DNA of 64,000 bases from Solibacillus sp. FSL K6-1523 (GTDB lineage: Bacteria; Bacillota; Bacilli; Bacillales_A; Planococcaceae). The notes beneath the pieces were generated by a model. The model was not told the origin of the DNA. It searched no databases and saw only the letters and a list, made by a program, of their open reading frames with translations. The translations under genes and the position numbers were made by a program. Where the stretch lies: NCBI RefSeq assembly GCF_038005225.1, contig NZ_JBBOSU010000001.1, forward strand, positions 1,042,001-1,106,000, written 5' to 3'. This document shows, one piece after another, positions 17,970-26,322 of the stretch (the stretch's first letter is position 1; every line of letters starts with the position of its first letter).

Positions 17970-18842
17970 ATGAGAGATCAAGCTGAAAAACTTCGATTGA
18001 AAATGCTTGAAAGCCAAGGAGCCCTAGGGAGATCTATTGCAGTTGTTAGTGGTAAAGGCGGCGTAGGGAAGAGTAACTTTACAACGAATTTCGCTACACT
18101 TTTAGCTAAATCTGGTAAAAAAGTCGTTATATTAGATATGGATATTGGAATGGGAAATATCCATATTTTAATAGGGAAAACGGTGAAGTATAGTTTAAAG
18201 GATTATTTAGATGGGAATTTAGCTATACAAGATGTCATGTTTGAAGGACCAGGCGGGTTGCGATATATTTCTGGTGGCTCAGGAATGGCAACGATTATGG
18301 AATGGTCAGAAAAGACATTTGAACGTCTAATTGAAGGTTTTGAACTGTTACAGAAAGAATACGATTATGTGTTGTTTGATATGGGAGCGGGTGTAGCTAA
18401 TTGGTCGTTAGATTTACTCACGTCTTTAGATGAGATTATTGTCATATCTACGGCAGAACCTACTTCTATTATGGACGCGTATTCCATGATGAAATATATT
18501 CATATGAAAGATGAACATAAGACGTTTTACTTATTATGTAATCGGGCATTCAACATAGAAGAGGGACAAGATACAATTCATCGATTAAAAACAGTAATGG
18601 AACGTTTTTTATCAAAAGAGGTTGTTGTACTAGGCTCCTTACCAGAAGATGGCGTTGTGCGAAAGGCGGTAAGGCAGCAAACACCGTTTACGTTATTGTA
18701 CCCAGATGCACCTATATCGAAAACGATGCAAAAAATTGTTAATCGATTTCTTCATCATCAAACAGAAGAAGTGCATTCTACAATAAAAACGACTAATTTT
18801 TTATCCAAGCTAAAAAGTATCTTTTCGAAAGGGCGTGAGTAA
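17970..18842 (+). CDS. flhG: MinD-like flagellar number regulator FlhG (YlxH)
   Basis: FlhG is a MinD/ParA-type ATPase that stimulates FlhF and controls flagellar number and C-ring assembly. The 290 residues have the deviant Walker A SGKGGVGKSN (about residues 27-36), LDMDIGMGN, and an amphipathic basic C-terminal end (SKLKSIFSKGRE) likely to touch the membrane. The N-terminus DQAEKLRLKM resembles the FlhF-activating peptide of the family. The ATG follows the flhF stop without a gap, with AGGGGAG 8 bases before it. Confidence 0.95.
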   Translation: MRDQAEKLRLKMLESQGALGRSIAVVSGKGGVGKSNFTTNFATLLAKSGKKVVILDMDIGMGNIHILIGKTVKYSLKDYLDGNLAIQDVMFEGPGGLRYISGGSGMATIMEWSEKTFERLIEGFELLQKEYDYVLFDMGAGVANWSLDLLTSLDEIIVISTAEPTSIMDAYSMMKYIHMKDEHKTFYLLCNRAFNIEEGQDTIHRLKTVMERFLSKEVVVLGSLPEDGVVRKAVRQQTPFTLLYPDAPISKTMQKIVNRFLHHQTEEVHSTIKTTNFLSKLKSIFSKGRE

Positions 18843-19991
18843 TTGAACTTCTCAAATAAAAGTAAGCTTTTAGTTGTTGACGATTCTGCATTTATGCGAA
18901 AGCTAATTAGTGATTTTTTCGCCAATGATTCTAAAGTAGAGGTGGTTGGTACTGCTCGAAACGGAAAAGATGCGATCAAAAAAATTCAACAACTAAAGCC
19001 AGATGTTGTCACAATGGATGTTGAAATGCCAGAAATGAACGGACTCGAAGCGTTACAAGAAATTATGCAAGTATGTCCAGTTCCTGTTGTCATGCTATCA
19101 AGTACAACACAACGAGGAACAGATAACACATTAACTGCTATGGAATACGGGGCTGTTGATTTTATAACGAAGCCAAGTGGAACGATTTCATTAGATCTAC
19201 ATAAAATCCAAAACGAATTGGTGTATAAAGTGGCCCAGGCAGCTCAAATTCCAATTGCAAAATTAAAAAAACCAATTTCGAGACCCTATGTGTTTGCGCC
19301 ACCTGTTGGCCAACCAATTAAGACTGAAAAGCTGGTGAGTTCACCTGCACCTGTTATGAAGAAATCAATACCACCTATAGTAACGGCAAGTAAAAAGGTG
19401 GACTGGAACAATAACGCTAAAAAAATCATTTTAATTGGTACTTCAACAGGAGGCCCGAGAGCGCTGCAAGAGGTCATTACTAAAATACCAGCGAATATAG
19501 ATGCCCCGATTTTAGTTGTTCAACATATGCCAGCAGGATTTACAAAATCACTTGCTACACGTTTGGATCAATTGAGCCAAATTCATGTGAAAGAGGCCGA
19601 ACAAGGGGATATTTTACAAAAAGGTACAGCCTATATTGCACCAGGTGGCTACCATTTGAAACTAAGAAAAGTAGGCGCCACATTTGCAATTGTTACAGAT
19701 CAAACCGAGCCCCCTCGGTCGGGACATCGCCCATCCGTCGATGTTATGTTTGAAGATGTGAGTCAATACTCAGACTTCGACAAAATTGCAGTAGTGATGA
19801 CTGGAATGGGGTATGACGGTGCAAAAGGTTTGGTTGCTTTAAAGAAAACAGGGAATGTAATGGCAATTGCTGAGTCAGCGGAAACTTGTATTGTATATGG
19901 AATGCCAAAAGCTGCCGTGGAGACGCAGCTTGTTGATGAAGTGGCAGATGTTGACGATATTGCACAAACGATTATGAAATATATGTCTTAA
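18843..19991 (+). CDS. cheB: Chemotaxis methylesterase/deamidase CheB
   Basis: CheB removes methyl groups from chemoreceptors when phosphorylated by CheA, resetting sensitivity. The 382-residue product has an N-terminal receiver (VVDDSAFMRKLI; acceptor Asp in VTMDVEMPEMNG) and a C-terminal esterase with Ser in GTSTGGPRAL, His in QHMPAGFT and Asp in MTGMGYDGA. The linker (about 130-185) is Pro/Lys-rich. The start is TTG at 18843, directly after the flhG stop, with a weak AAAGGG as ribosome binding site, which suggests coupling to flhG translation. Confidence 0.96.
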   Translation: MNFSNKSKLLVVDDSAFMRKLISDFFANDSKVEVVGTARNGKDAIKKIQQLKPDVVTMDVEMPEMNGLEALQEIMQVCPVPVVMLSSTTQRGTDNTLTAMEYGAVDFITKPSGTISLDLHKIQNELVYKVAQAAQIPIAKLKKPISRPYVFAPPVGQPIKTEKLVSSPAPVMKKSIPPIVTASKKVDWNNNAKKIILIGTSTGGPRALQEVITKIPANIDAPILVVQHMPAGFTKSLATRLDQLSQIHVKEAEQGDILQKGTAYIAPGGYHLKLRKVGATFAIVTDQTEPPRSGHRPSVDVMFEDVSQYSDFDKIAVVMTGMGYDGAKGLVALKKTGNVMAIAESAETCIVYGMPKAAVETQLVDEVADVDDIAQTIMKYMS

Positions 19992-20009
19992 AAAGGGGAG
20001 CCATTCTAA

Positions 20010-22100
20010 ATGGAAGTAAATCAATATTTAGAGATGTTCATCGAAGAAAGTAAAGAACATTTACAAGCATGTGGCGAGCATTTATTAGAATTAGAAAAAA
20101 ATCCTGAAGATTTAGCAATTGTTGGGGAGATATTCCGTTCTGCTCATACGCTTAAAGGGATGTCGGCAACGATGGGGTTTGAAGATTTAGCAGATTTAAC
20201 GCATAAAATGGAAAATGTGCTAGATGCGATTCGTAATGAAAAAATTAAAGTAACACCGGAAATTTTCGATGTTGTATTTGAATCGGTCGATCACTTAGAA
20301 GAAATGGTTTATGATATTGCGGATGGTGGGGACGGGAAACGTGACGTTCAAGTAACCGTAGAAAAATTAAAGCTAATTGAATCAGGAGAGACAGCCGCAA
20401 CAACTGTCGCAATCGCACCTGTAGAAGCAACGCAAAAACTTGAGACAAAAGTGGACGCAGCTAACTTAAAATTAACATACGATGATTTTGAAAAAACGGT
20501 GTTACTTCAATCGTCAGAACAAGATTTCAAAGCTTACGAAATTTCAATTACGTTACGCGAAGACTGTCTATTAAAAGCAGCGCGTGTGTTTATGGTTTTT
20601 GAAATTTTAGAGAAGAACGGAGATGTCATTAAATCATCTCCAACAGTAGAGCGATTAGAAGAAGAACAATTCGATCATGAATTTTATGTTGCTTATATTT
20701 CAAAAGAAAATGCTGAAGATTTACAAAAGATGTTAATGAAAGTGTCGGAAGTCGATTCTGTTGAAGTAAATGAAATCCATCAAGGTGTATTTACGCAATC
20801 AGCGACTACTCATACGCATGCGGAAGAACAAGTAGAAGTGCAAGTACAAGAAACAAGCGTATCTACTACTGTTGTACCAGAGCCTGCAGTCCAACCTGTT
20901 CAAAAACCTCAAGCAACAAACAATAATAGCAAGACAACGGTTCACGCTTCAAGTAAAACCATTCGTGTAAATATTGAACGATTAGATATTTTAATGAATC
21001 TATTTGAAGAACTTGCAATCGATCGCGGGCGTTTATTATCGATCGCATCAGAAGTAAATCATGGTGAGCTAAATGAAACGGTAGAGCGTATGAGTCGTAC
21101 AATGGGCGACTTACAAAATATTGTTTTAACGATGCGTATGGTACCGGTAGAAACAGTATTTAACCGCTTCCCGAAAATGGTTCGTCAATTATCACGTGAT
21201 TTGAATAAGAAAATTACATTAGATGTCATCGGTGCAGAAACAGAACTAGATCGTACAGTAATTGATGAAATCGGTGATCCACTTGTTCACTTAATCCGTA
21301 ATTCGGTCGACCATGGGATTGAAAGTCCAGAGGAGCGCCGTGCAAAAGGAAAGCCTGAAGAAGGTACAGTTCAATTGCGTGCCTACCATAGTGGAAACTA
21401 TGTGTTTATCGAAATTGAAGACGATGGGGCAGGTATTAACCGTGATCGCGTATTAGCGAAGGCACTTTCGAGAGGGATTGTTACACATGAACAATCATTA
21501 ACGATGACAGATAAGCAAATTAATGAACTTATTTTAGCTTCTGGTTTCTCTACTGCAGAAGTGATTTCAGATGTTTCGGGTCGTGGTGTTGGTTTAGATG
21601 TTGTGAAAACAACAATCGAATCATTAGGTGGAAATATTTCAATTGATTCTACTCAAAATGTAGGTTCAGTTTTCTCTATTCAATTACCATTAACATTATC
21701 GATTATTTCAGTGATGTTAGTTGAAATTGAAAAAGAGATTTACGCAATTCCATTATCATCCATTATTGAGACGTCGATTATCCGCAACTCAGATATTTTA
21801 AATGCTCATAATCAAAAAGTAATTGATTTCCGTGGCAAAGTAGTACCGCTTGTATTCCTTGAAGAAATTTTTGAAGTGCCGCGTAAAGAGATGAAAGAAG
21901 ATGGGTTCCACTCGATTGTTATTGTGCGTAAAGGCGATAAACTTGCAGGGTTAGTTGTTGATTCATTCATCGGACAACAAGAAATTGTTCTCAAATCACT
22001 TGGCGATTATTTAACGAATATTTTTGCGATATCGGGTGCCACAATTTTAGGTAATGGTAAAGTTGCGTTAATTGTAGATTGTAACGCACTGATGAAGTAA
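20010..22100 (+). CDS. cheA: Chemotaxis histidine kinase CheA
   Basis: CheA is the receptor-coupled kinase that phosphorylates CheY and CheB. All five domains are visible in 696 residues: P1 with phospho-His46 (RSAHTLKGMSAT), P2 (about 150-255) for response-regulator docking, a variable Gln/Val/Thr linker (about 265-310), P3 dimerisation and P4 kinase (about 320-550, with NSVDHGIE, DDGAGI and GRGVGLDVV), and P5 CheW-like (about 560-696). AAAAGGGGAG precedes the ATG. It is followed by cheW 21 bases later. Confidence 0.98.
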   Translation: MEVNQYLEMFIEESKEHLQACGEHLLELEKNPEDLAIVGEIFRSAHTLKGMSATMGFEDLADLTHKMENVLDAIRNEKIKVTPEIFDVVFESVDHLEEMVYDIADGGDGKRDVQVTVEKLKLIESGETAATTVAIAPVEATQKLETKVDAANLKLTYDDFEKTVLLQSSEQDFKAYEISITLREDCLLKAARVFMVFEILEKNGDVIKSSPTVERLEEEQFDHEFYVAYISKENAEDLQKMLMKVSEVDSVEVNEIHQGVFTQSATTHTHAEEQVEVQVQETSVSTTVVPEPAVQPVQKPQATNNNSKTTVHASSKTIRVNIERLDILMNLFEELAIDRGRLLSIASEVNHGELNETVERMSRTMGDLQNIVLTMRMVPVETVFNRFPKMVRQLSRDLNKKITLDVIGAETELDRTVIDEIGDPLVHLIRNSVDHGIESPEERRAKGKPEEGTVQLRAYHSGNYVFIEIEDDGAGINRDRVLAKALSRGIVTHEQSLTMTDKQINELILASGFSTAEVISDVSGRGVGLDVVKTTIESLGGNISIDSTQNVGSVFSIQLPLTLSIISVMLVEIEKEIYAIPLSSIIETSIIRNSDILNAHNQKVIDFRGKVVPLVFLEEIFEVPRKEMKEDGFHSIVIVRKGDKLAGLVVDSFIGQQEIVLKSLGDYLTNIFAISGATILGNGKVALIVDCNALMK

Positions 22101-22121
22101 ATAGGATAAGAGGTGTAGAAG

Positions 22122-22568
22122 ATGACGAATGCGGTAGAGCAAAAGAATCTGAAGGTTATAGTGTTTCAGTTAGCAGATAAAGAGTATGCCATACCTGTTT
22201 CACACGTTAAAGGGATCGAAAAATTAATGCATATTACACGAGTACCGAAAACAGCGCGTTTTGTAAAAGGTGTCATTAATTTGCGCGGTGTTGTAACGCC
22301 AGTAATTGATTTACGTGAACGTTTCGAACTGCCTATTCCGGAAAATGAAGAAACAACGCGTATTATCATTATTACGCTTGAAACAATGGAAGTGGGGTTT
22401 GTCGTGGATTCTGCTAATGATGTATTAGACATTGATTCTGAATCGATTGAGCAGCAACCAGAAGTTGTTGGTTCGTTGGAAGAAGAGTTTATTGCAGGAG
22501 TAGCGAAATTAGAAAATCGTTTATTAATTTTACTTCACTTAGAGAAAGTGTTAAATCCGCTTGATTAA
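22122..22568 (+). CDS. cheW: Chemotaxis coupling protein CheW
   Basis: CheW couples chemoreceptors to CheA in the polar arrays. The 148-residue CheW domain shows FQLADKEYAIPVSHVKGIE, the conserved FVKGVINLRGVVTPVIDLRERF and the C-terminal GVAKLENRLLILLHLEKVL. GAGGTGTAGAAG precedes the ATG. The next gene, cheC, lies 215 bases away, the longest gap inside the fla/che cluster. Confidence 0.97.
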   Translation: MTNAVEQKNLKVIVFQLADKEYAIPVSHVKGIEKLMHITRVPKTARFVKGVINLRGVVTPVIDLRERFELPIPENEETTRIIIITLETMEVGFVVDSANDVLDIDSESIEQQPEVVGSLEEEFIAGVAKLENRLLILLHLEKVLNPLD

Positions 22569-22783
22569 TTTCCTTCAACGAAACTTCTCCACTTTTTTAG
22601 TGGTTGATAAAGGCTAAATTTCCACTGGATTCAGTCGAGGCAGAGTTGAAAGAACTCTAGCTTAGGACGGGGAACAAAGGCTAAAAAAATTGTCATGTCC
22701 TGTGACAACGCTAATTGTGATTGGTTGAATAATTTTCTAGGAGGGGAAAGCTCTCCTAGAATCTATCAAAGTAGGGATTGTAA
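22569..22783 (+). promoter_or_regulatory. Intergenic leader before cheC with several inverted repeats
   Basis: Four inverted repeats are visible in this 215-base gap: CCACT/AGTGG (22589-22603), AGAGTT-GAAAG-AACTCT (about 22642-22658), TTGTCA/TGACAA (22690-22708) and TTCTAGGAG/CTCCTAGAA (22735-22761, extendable to 11 bp with a 5-base loop). The decamer AAAGGCTAAA occurs twice, near 22609 and 22676. None of the hairpins is followed by a T-tract, so none is a plain terminator. The cheC ribosome binding site (GTAGGGA, 22771-22777) lies just after the last stem. I could not match it to a known riboswitch. Confidence 0.5.
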
Positions 22784-23422
22784 ATGAATTTTAGTGACAA
22801 AATCAATTCGATCCACCTAGATGTATTAAAAGAAATCGGAAATATTGGAGCAGCCCATGCTGCAACGGCATTATCAGACTTATTGCAAAAGAAAATTGAT
22901 ATGCGTGTTCCAAATGTAGAAATGGTTTCTTTTAATGACATGATGGAATTAGCTGGTGGCTCGGAAAATGTAGTAGTTGGTATTTTTTTACGCATTGAAG
23001 GCGATGCGGAAGGTAGCATGTTTTTTATTCTTCCGATTGAACAAGCAAATCGCTTTATTCGTCGTTTAATTCACGATGAATCGTTTGATTTTTATGCGCC
23101 ATCTGTTCCAGAATTAGGCTTATCTGCAATGCAGGAAATGGGGAATATTTTATCGGGTTCCTATTTATCCGCGTTGTCTGATTTTACTGGATTGAAAATT
23201 TACCCAACAGTACCTGGATTGAGTGTAGATATGTTTGGTGCAATTATTAGTATTGGTTTAATTGAACTATCCCAAGTGAGCGACACCGTAATTGTTATTA
23301 ATACAGCGATTTTTGAAGAAGACATTAAAGATGAAGAGGCTGTAAGAGGGAATTTCTTCTTATTACCAAATCCAGAATCATTTGAAGCGATATTTAAAGC
23401 ATTAGGAGTACCGATTGAATGA
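22784..23422 (+). CDS. cheC: CheY-P phosphatase CheC
   Basis: CheC dephosphorylates CheY-P and, bound to CheD, takes part in receptor adaptation. Both phosphatase helices with the ExxN signature are present: [20 protein letters not shown] (about residues 15-34) and [19 protein letters not shown]. The length of 212 is typical. The ATG has GTAGGGA at 6-base spacing. The stop overlaps cheD by 4 bases, consistent with the two proteins forming a complex. Confidence 0.96.
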   Translation: MNFSDKINSIHLDVLKEIGNIGAAHAATALSDLLQKKIDMRVPNVEMVSFNDMMELAGGSENVVVGIFLRIEGDAEGSMFFILPIEQANRFIRRLIHDESFDFYAPSVPELGLSAMQEMGNILSGSYLSALSDFTGLKIYPTVPGLSVDMFGAIISIGLIELSQVSDTVIVINTAIFEEDIKDEEAVRGNFFLLPNPESFEAIFKALGVPIE

Positions 23423-23922
23423 TATTATCGCATGGAAATGAAGTCGTTAAAGTCGGAATCGCTCAAATGGATGTAGTAAAAACGCCAAAGACAATTCGTA
23501 CATCAGGTTTAGGGTCTTGTGTTGGCGTTATTATTTATGATGAATCAAAAAAAATTGCTGGGTTAGTACATGTTATGTTACCTGATTCTAGTTTAGGTAG
23601 AACGGAATCAATTAATGAAGCGAAATTTGCAGATACAGGTGTTAGTGCTTTGGTGAACTTAGTAAAACTTCAAGGGGCTCAAAGTTTTAAACTGAAGGCA
23701 AAGATTGCTGGTGGTGCCCAAATGTTTCAGTTTACTTCAGATAAAAGTTCGATGCGAATAGGACCTAGAAATGTAGAAGCAGTCAAAGAGCAATTACGAA
23801 AATTGAGAATTCCAATTATCGCAGAAGATACAGGCGGTAATAGTGGAAGAACAATTGAATTTAATCCAGAGACGAGTATGTTGAATATTCGTACGGTCAA
23901 TCGAGGTGTAAGTGATATATGA
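23419..23922 (+). CDS. cheD: Chemoreceptor glutamine deamidase CheD
   Basis: CheD deamidates receptor glutamines and binds CheC. The catalytic Cys is in [14 protein letters not shown] (about residue 36), the His in [10 protein letters not shown], and the substrate-binding stretch is KIAGGAQMF. The length (167) is normal. The start is the ATG inside the cheC end. In B. subtilis sigD follows cheD directly; here a membrane protein gene overlaps its stop instead. Confidence 0.96.
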   Translation: MILSHGNEVVKVGIAQMDVVKTPKTIRTSGLGSCVGVIIYDESKKIAGLVHVMLPDSSLGRTESINEAKFADTGVSALVNLVKLQGAQSFKLKAKIAGGAQMFQFTSDKSSMRIGPRNVEAVKEQLRKLRIPIIAEDTGGNSGRTIEFNPETSMLNIRTVNRGVSDI

Positions 23923-24293
23923 TGTTTGGTTCGTTATTTTATAATTTTTGGGCTGCATTATGTTCATTCACGGTGTATTTTATATGGGCAGTGCAAGATC
24001 CATTTGCTTTTCCATTGCCGACAATTGGTGCATCATTAGTAGTTGCTTTGATTGGTTTTATCGCAATGTTTTTAATCCGTGCTTTTATAGGCTATGTGTT
24101 TTATACACCGGAGCATATTGCGTATTCAGAAGTGGATTCACCTTCAAATGTAGAACCGTTACATGCAGAGCAGCAACAATTTGTTCCTCAAAATAAACGA
24201 ACAACGGTTGAGTTTGAAGAAGATAATACAGAAGAAATTGCCAATGTTGTACGCACAATGCTACATGGTCAAGAAGAAGCAATACAAAAATAG
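23919..24293 (+). CDS. Unassigned two-helix membrane protein at end of fla/che operon
   Basis: I do not recognise this 124-residue protein. It has two hydrophobic segments (about residues 8-24 and 34-57), then a soluble tail rich in Glu/Gln/Asn with an amphipathic C-terminal helix ([18 protein letters not shown]). It starts inside the cheD stop codon (ATG 23919, with CGAGGTG 10 bases before; a second ATG at 23922), so it is translated with the chemotaxis genes. A terminator follows at once. The place corresponds to where some relatives carry small accessory motility genes; a role in flagella or chemotaxis is only a guess from context. Confidence 0.75.
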   Translation: MMFGSLFYNFWAALCSFTVYFIWAVQDPFAFPLPTIGASLVVALIGFIAMFLIRAFIGYVFYTPEHIAYSEVDSPSNVEPLHAEQQQFVPQNKRTTVEFEEDNTEEIANVVRTMLHGQEEAIQK

Positions 24294-24297
24294 ATCA

Positions 24298-24324
24298 AAA
24301 GTCGACATAGTCGGCTTTTTTTTT
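24298..24324 (+). terminator. Intrinsic terminator closing the fla/che operon
   Basis: AAAGTCGAC (24298-24306) pairs with GTCGGCTTT (24310-24318) with one G-U pair and a 3-base loop, followed by an unbroken run of T to 24324. It lies 4 bases after the preceding stop codon and before the sigD promoter. Confidence 0.8.
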
Positions 24325-24387
24325 GGCGAAAAAATGATGAAATAGCCATGTATCATCCTTCTGTCACATGTTTATTTGTCGACTTTT

Positions 24388-24396
24388 TGATATAAT
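24388..24396 (+). promoter_or_regulatory. Extended -10 SigA promoter for sigD
   Basis: TGATATAAT (24388-24396) is a perfect extended -10 element (TGn plus TATAAT). There is no good -35 at the normal distance (TGTTTA at 24369-24374 is the nearest), which an extended -10 can tolerate. The sigD ribosome binding site lies 25 bases downstream. Confidence 0.6.
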
Positions 24397-24437
24397 AAAA
24401 GATAATTAAGTTTAAATGTCAAGGAGGGTGGATTCAG

Positions 24438-25208
24438 GTGACTCAGCAAAGGCATATGGAAGAGCAAGCACTATGGATTCGTTGGACAACTGACCGAGAT
24501 CCCGATGCGGGGGACCTACTTATAAGAAAATTTAAGCCACTCGTGTCCTATCATGTACAACGTATTGCGGTAGGTTTACCAAAAAATGTTTCAAGAGATG
24601 ATTTGACTAGTTTAGGGATGATGGGCTTATTTGATGCGCTCAACAAATTTGATATAAATCGTGATTTGAAATTCGATACATATGCCTCATTTCGCGTTCG
24701 TGGTGCAATTATTGATGGGTTGCGTAAAGAGGATTGGCTTCCACGATCGGCTCGTGAAAAGGCTAAAAAGCTAGAAGGACAAATCGAAAGTTTAGAGCAA
24801 AAGTTGATGCGCCATGCAACACCAGAAGAGCTAGCAGAACATATGGAAATACCTGTTGAAGAAGTGTATCAAACATTCCATGAACATTTTTATTCAAATG
24901 TTTTATCCATTAACGAACAATTAGATCAAGATGATAATGAAGGGAAATCTTTCGTTATTCGAGATGACCATACAAAGACGCCAGAACAACAAATTGTTCA
25001 TTCCGAACTATTAGGAGATTTGGCTCATAATATTCAAAAACTAAATGAAAAAGAGCAGCTTGTCATTAGTTTGTTTTATACAGAGGAAATGACTTTAACC
25101 GAAATTGGTGAAATGCTAGAATTATCGACATCGCGTATTTCTCAAATTCACTCGAAAGCGTTATTTAAATTACGTAAACTATTAACTTCTGAAATGATGA
25201 ATGCTTAG
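24438..25208 (+). CDS. sigD: Motility sigma factor SigD (FliA family)
   Basis: SigD directs RNA polymerase to late flagellar, chemotaxis and autolysin genes. The 256-residue product has region 2 (LVSYHVQRIAVGLPKNVSRDDLTSLGMMGLFDAL, FDTYASFRVRGAIIDGLRKEDWLPR), region 3 and the region 4 helix-turn-helix LTEIGEMLELSTSRISQIHSKAL. The start is GTG at 24438 with AAGGAGGG 9 bases upstream. It has its own terminator-promoter separation from the fla/che genes, unlike the B. subtilis arrangement. Confidence 0.96.
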   Translation: MTQQRHMEEQALWIRWTTDRDPDAGDLLIRKFKPLVSYHVQRIAVGLPKNVSRDDLTSLGMMGLFDALNKFDINRDLKFDTYASFRVRGAIIDGLRKEDWLPRSAREKAKKLEGQIESLEQKLMRHATPEELAEHMEIPVEEVYQTFHEHFYSNVLSINEQLDQDDNEGKSFVIRDDHTKTPEQQIVHSELLGDLAHNIQKLNEKEQLVISLFYTEEMTLTEIGEMLELSTSRISQIHSKALFKLRKLLTSEMMNA

Positions 25209-25219
25209 GAGGTATTGTT

Positions 25220-25531
25220 ATGAGTTTAAAAGGCGTAGAGTTACAAATTGCCATTCCAAAAACGTTTGATGCTGGGAAAATGGCCGATCAACACCATCAA
25301 AGAACGATCAATCAACAGCTTGATGCAAATGAAGCGTTAAAACGTGAAATTGAACGGAAGCAATTAGCTGTGAATACATCAGAAGGTATGGATGCCATTG
25401 ACGAGGAAGATGAAAATGATGCTTCAAATAATGGGCAAACATCGAATGGAAAGAATAAGAAAAAAAAGCAACAGCAAGAACAGGACGTGCATCATCCTTT
25501 TAAAGGGAATCTGTTCGATTTTAGCGGTTAG
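25220..25531 (+). CDS. Small charged protein of unknown function after sigD
   Basis: I do not recognise this 103-residue protein beyond having an impression of similar genes after sigD in related genomes. The N-terminus (MSLKGVELQIAIPKTFDAGK) looks ordered; the middle is helical and charged; the region about 55-90 is Asn/Asp/Lys/Gln-rich and probably disordered, and it ends in HHPFKGNLFDFSG. TAGGAGG precedes the ATG at good spacing, and the gene sits 11 bases after sigD and 8 before the SwrB-like gene, so it is very likely real and co-transcribed. Confidence 0.72.
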   Translation: MSLKGVELQIAIPKTFDAGKMADQHHQRTINQQLDANEALKREIERKQLAVNTSEGMDAIDEEDENDASNNGQTSNGKNKKKKQQQEQDVHHPFKGNLFDFSG

Positions 25532-25539
25532 GAGAAATA

Positions 25540-26163
25540 ATGGTTACAGGATTAATAATCGCATTGTTTATCATCCAGTTAATAACGATATTTATCATCA
25601 TTCTTCTGAATAGTAAAATTTCGAAGTTTAAAGATTTGGAAATTCGCCAAAACCAATTGATTCGTGAAATGGATGATGCAATAGGTCTTTATTTAGTCGA
25701 AATGAAAGAAGAAAATGATCGTCTTATTAAGGAGCTTCAACAAACGAAGGAAAAAGGAATTGTTTCTCAGGTGACAAAACCTTTGCCCTCTGTTGAAAAA
25801 AAGGCACCAATTACAGTCCAACCTGAGCAAGCAACAACTATAAGTCAAAATGGACAAGTTTCACTTACAACAGAAGAAGTAACGGGACTTGAAGTGCGTC
25901 AATATATTCCGAAAGCAATGGTCACGAATGCTTACAGTAAACAAAAAGCTCAATCTCCCGAAGAAGTGCCACAAGCGGAATCAGAGCAAAATAAACAACT
26001 GTCGATAGCAGAGGAAGTAGTAGAAGATACAATTCCCAAAAAGCAAACTTACGAGGAGCAAGTGATATCCTATCATAAAGCAGGAATGAGCGTCGAAAAT
26101 ATAGCAAAAACGATGCAAAGAGGCAAAACAGAAATAGAGCTTCTGATCAAGTTTCATGCGTAA
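25540..26163 (+). CDS. SwrB-like membrane-anchored coiled-coil protein
   Basis: The 207-residue product has one N-terminal membrane helix (about 1-22), a coiled coil (about 25-75), a long low-complexity linker and a C-terminal helix-turn-helix-like module (YEEQVISYHKAGMSVENIAKTMQRGKTEIELLI). This layout and the place after sigD match B. subtilis SwrB (YlxL), which activates the flagellar export gate and promotes motility. Sequence similarity to SwrB is weak by eye except for the C-terminal module, so orthology is inferred from architecture and context. Confidence 0.72.
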   Translation: MVTGLIIALFIIQLITIFIIILLNSKISKFKDLEIRQNQLIREMDDAIGLYLVEMKEENDRLIKELQQTKEKGIVSQVTKPLPSVEKKAPITVQPEQATTISQNGQVSLTTEEVTGLEVRQYIPKAMVTNAYSKQKAQSPEEVPQAESEQNKQLSIAEEVVEDTIPKKQTYEEQVISYHKAGMSVENIAKTMQRGKTEIELLIKFHA

Positions 26164-26168
26164 AGTAG

Positions 26169-26197
26169 TTGCACTTGCCAGATCGTTATGTTATATT
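26169..26197 (+). promoter_or_regulatory. SigA promoter for rpsB
   Basis: TTGCAC (26169-26174), 17 bases, then TATATT (26192-26197), preceded by TGT, making an extended -10. This would start a leader of about 118 nt before rpsB. Confidence 0.65.
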
Positions 26198-26222
26198 AAC
26201 AAACGGTGTTAAACATTACACA

Positions 26223-26286
26223 CGTATTTTGATGTAGTAAGTGGTGCTAGACATATTCTAGTAGCTTGTTGCAGATGAAAAATACG
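26223..26286 (+). promoter_or_regulatory. Extended hairpin in the rpsB leader, probable S2 regulatory element
   Basis: CGTATTTT (26223-26230) pairs with AAAATACG (26279-26286). Inside, GTAGTAAG (about 26234-26241) pairs with CTTGTTGC (about 26265-26272) using wobble pairs, and CTAGA (26247-26251) pairs with TCTAG (26257-26261) around a 5-base loop. These stack into one long interrupted stem. It lies between a good promoter and the rpsB ribosome binding site (TTAGGAGG). Ribosomal protein genes often carry such leaders for feedback; binding of S2 here is inferred. Confidence 0.5.
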
Positions 26287-26322
26287 GAGGGAAAAAACCA
26301 AACATTTTAGGAGGAAACACAC

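Noticed and set aside
22569-22783. Possible c-di-GMP (GEMM) riboswitch before cheC
   Set aside because: The GAAA-capped hairpin followed by GGACGGGGAACAAAGGCTAAA has only a loose likeness to the GEMM 3' half; the conserved 5' half and the second stem are missing.
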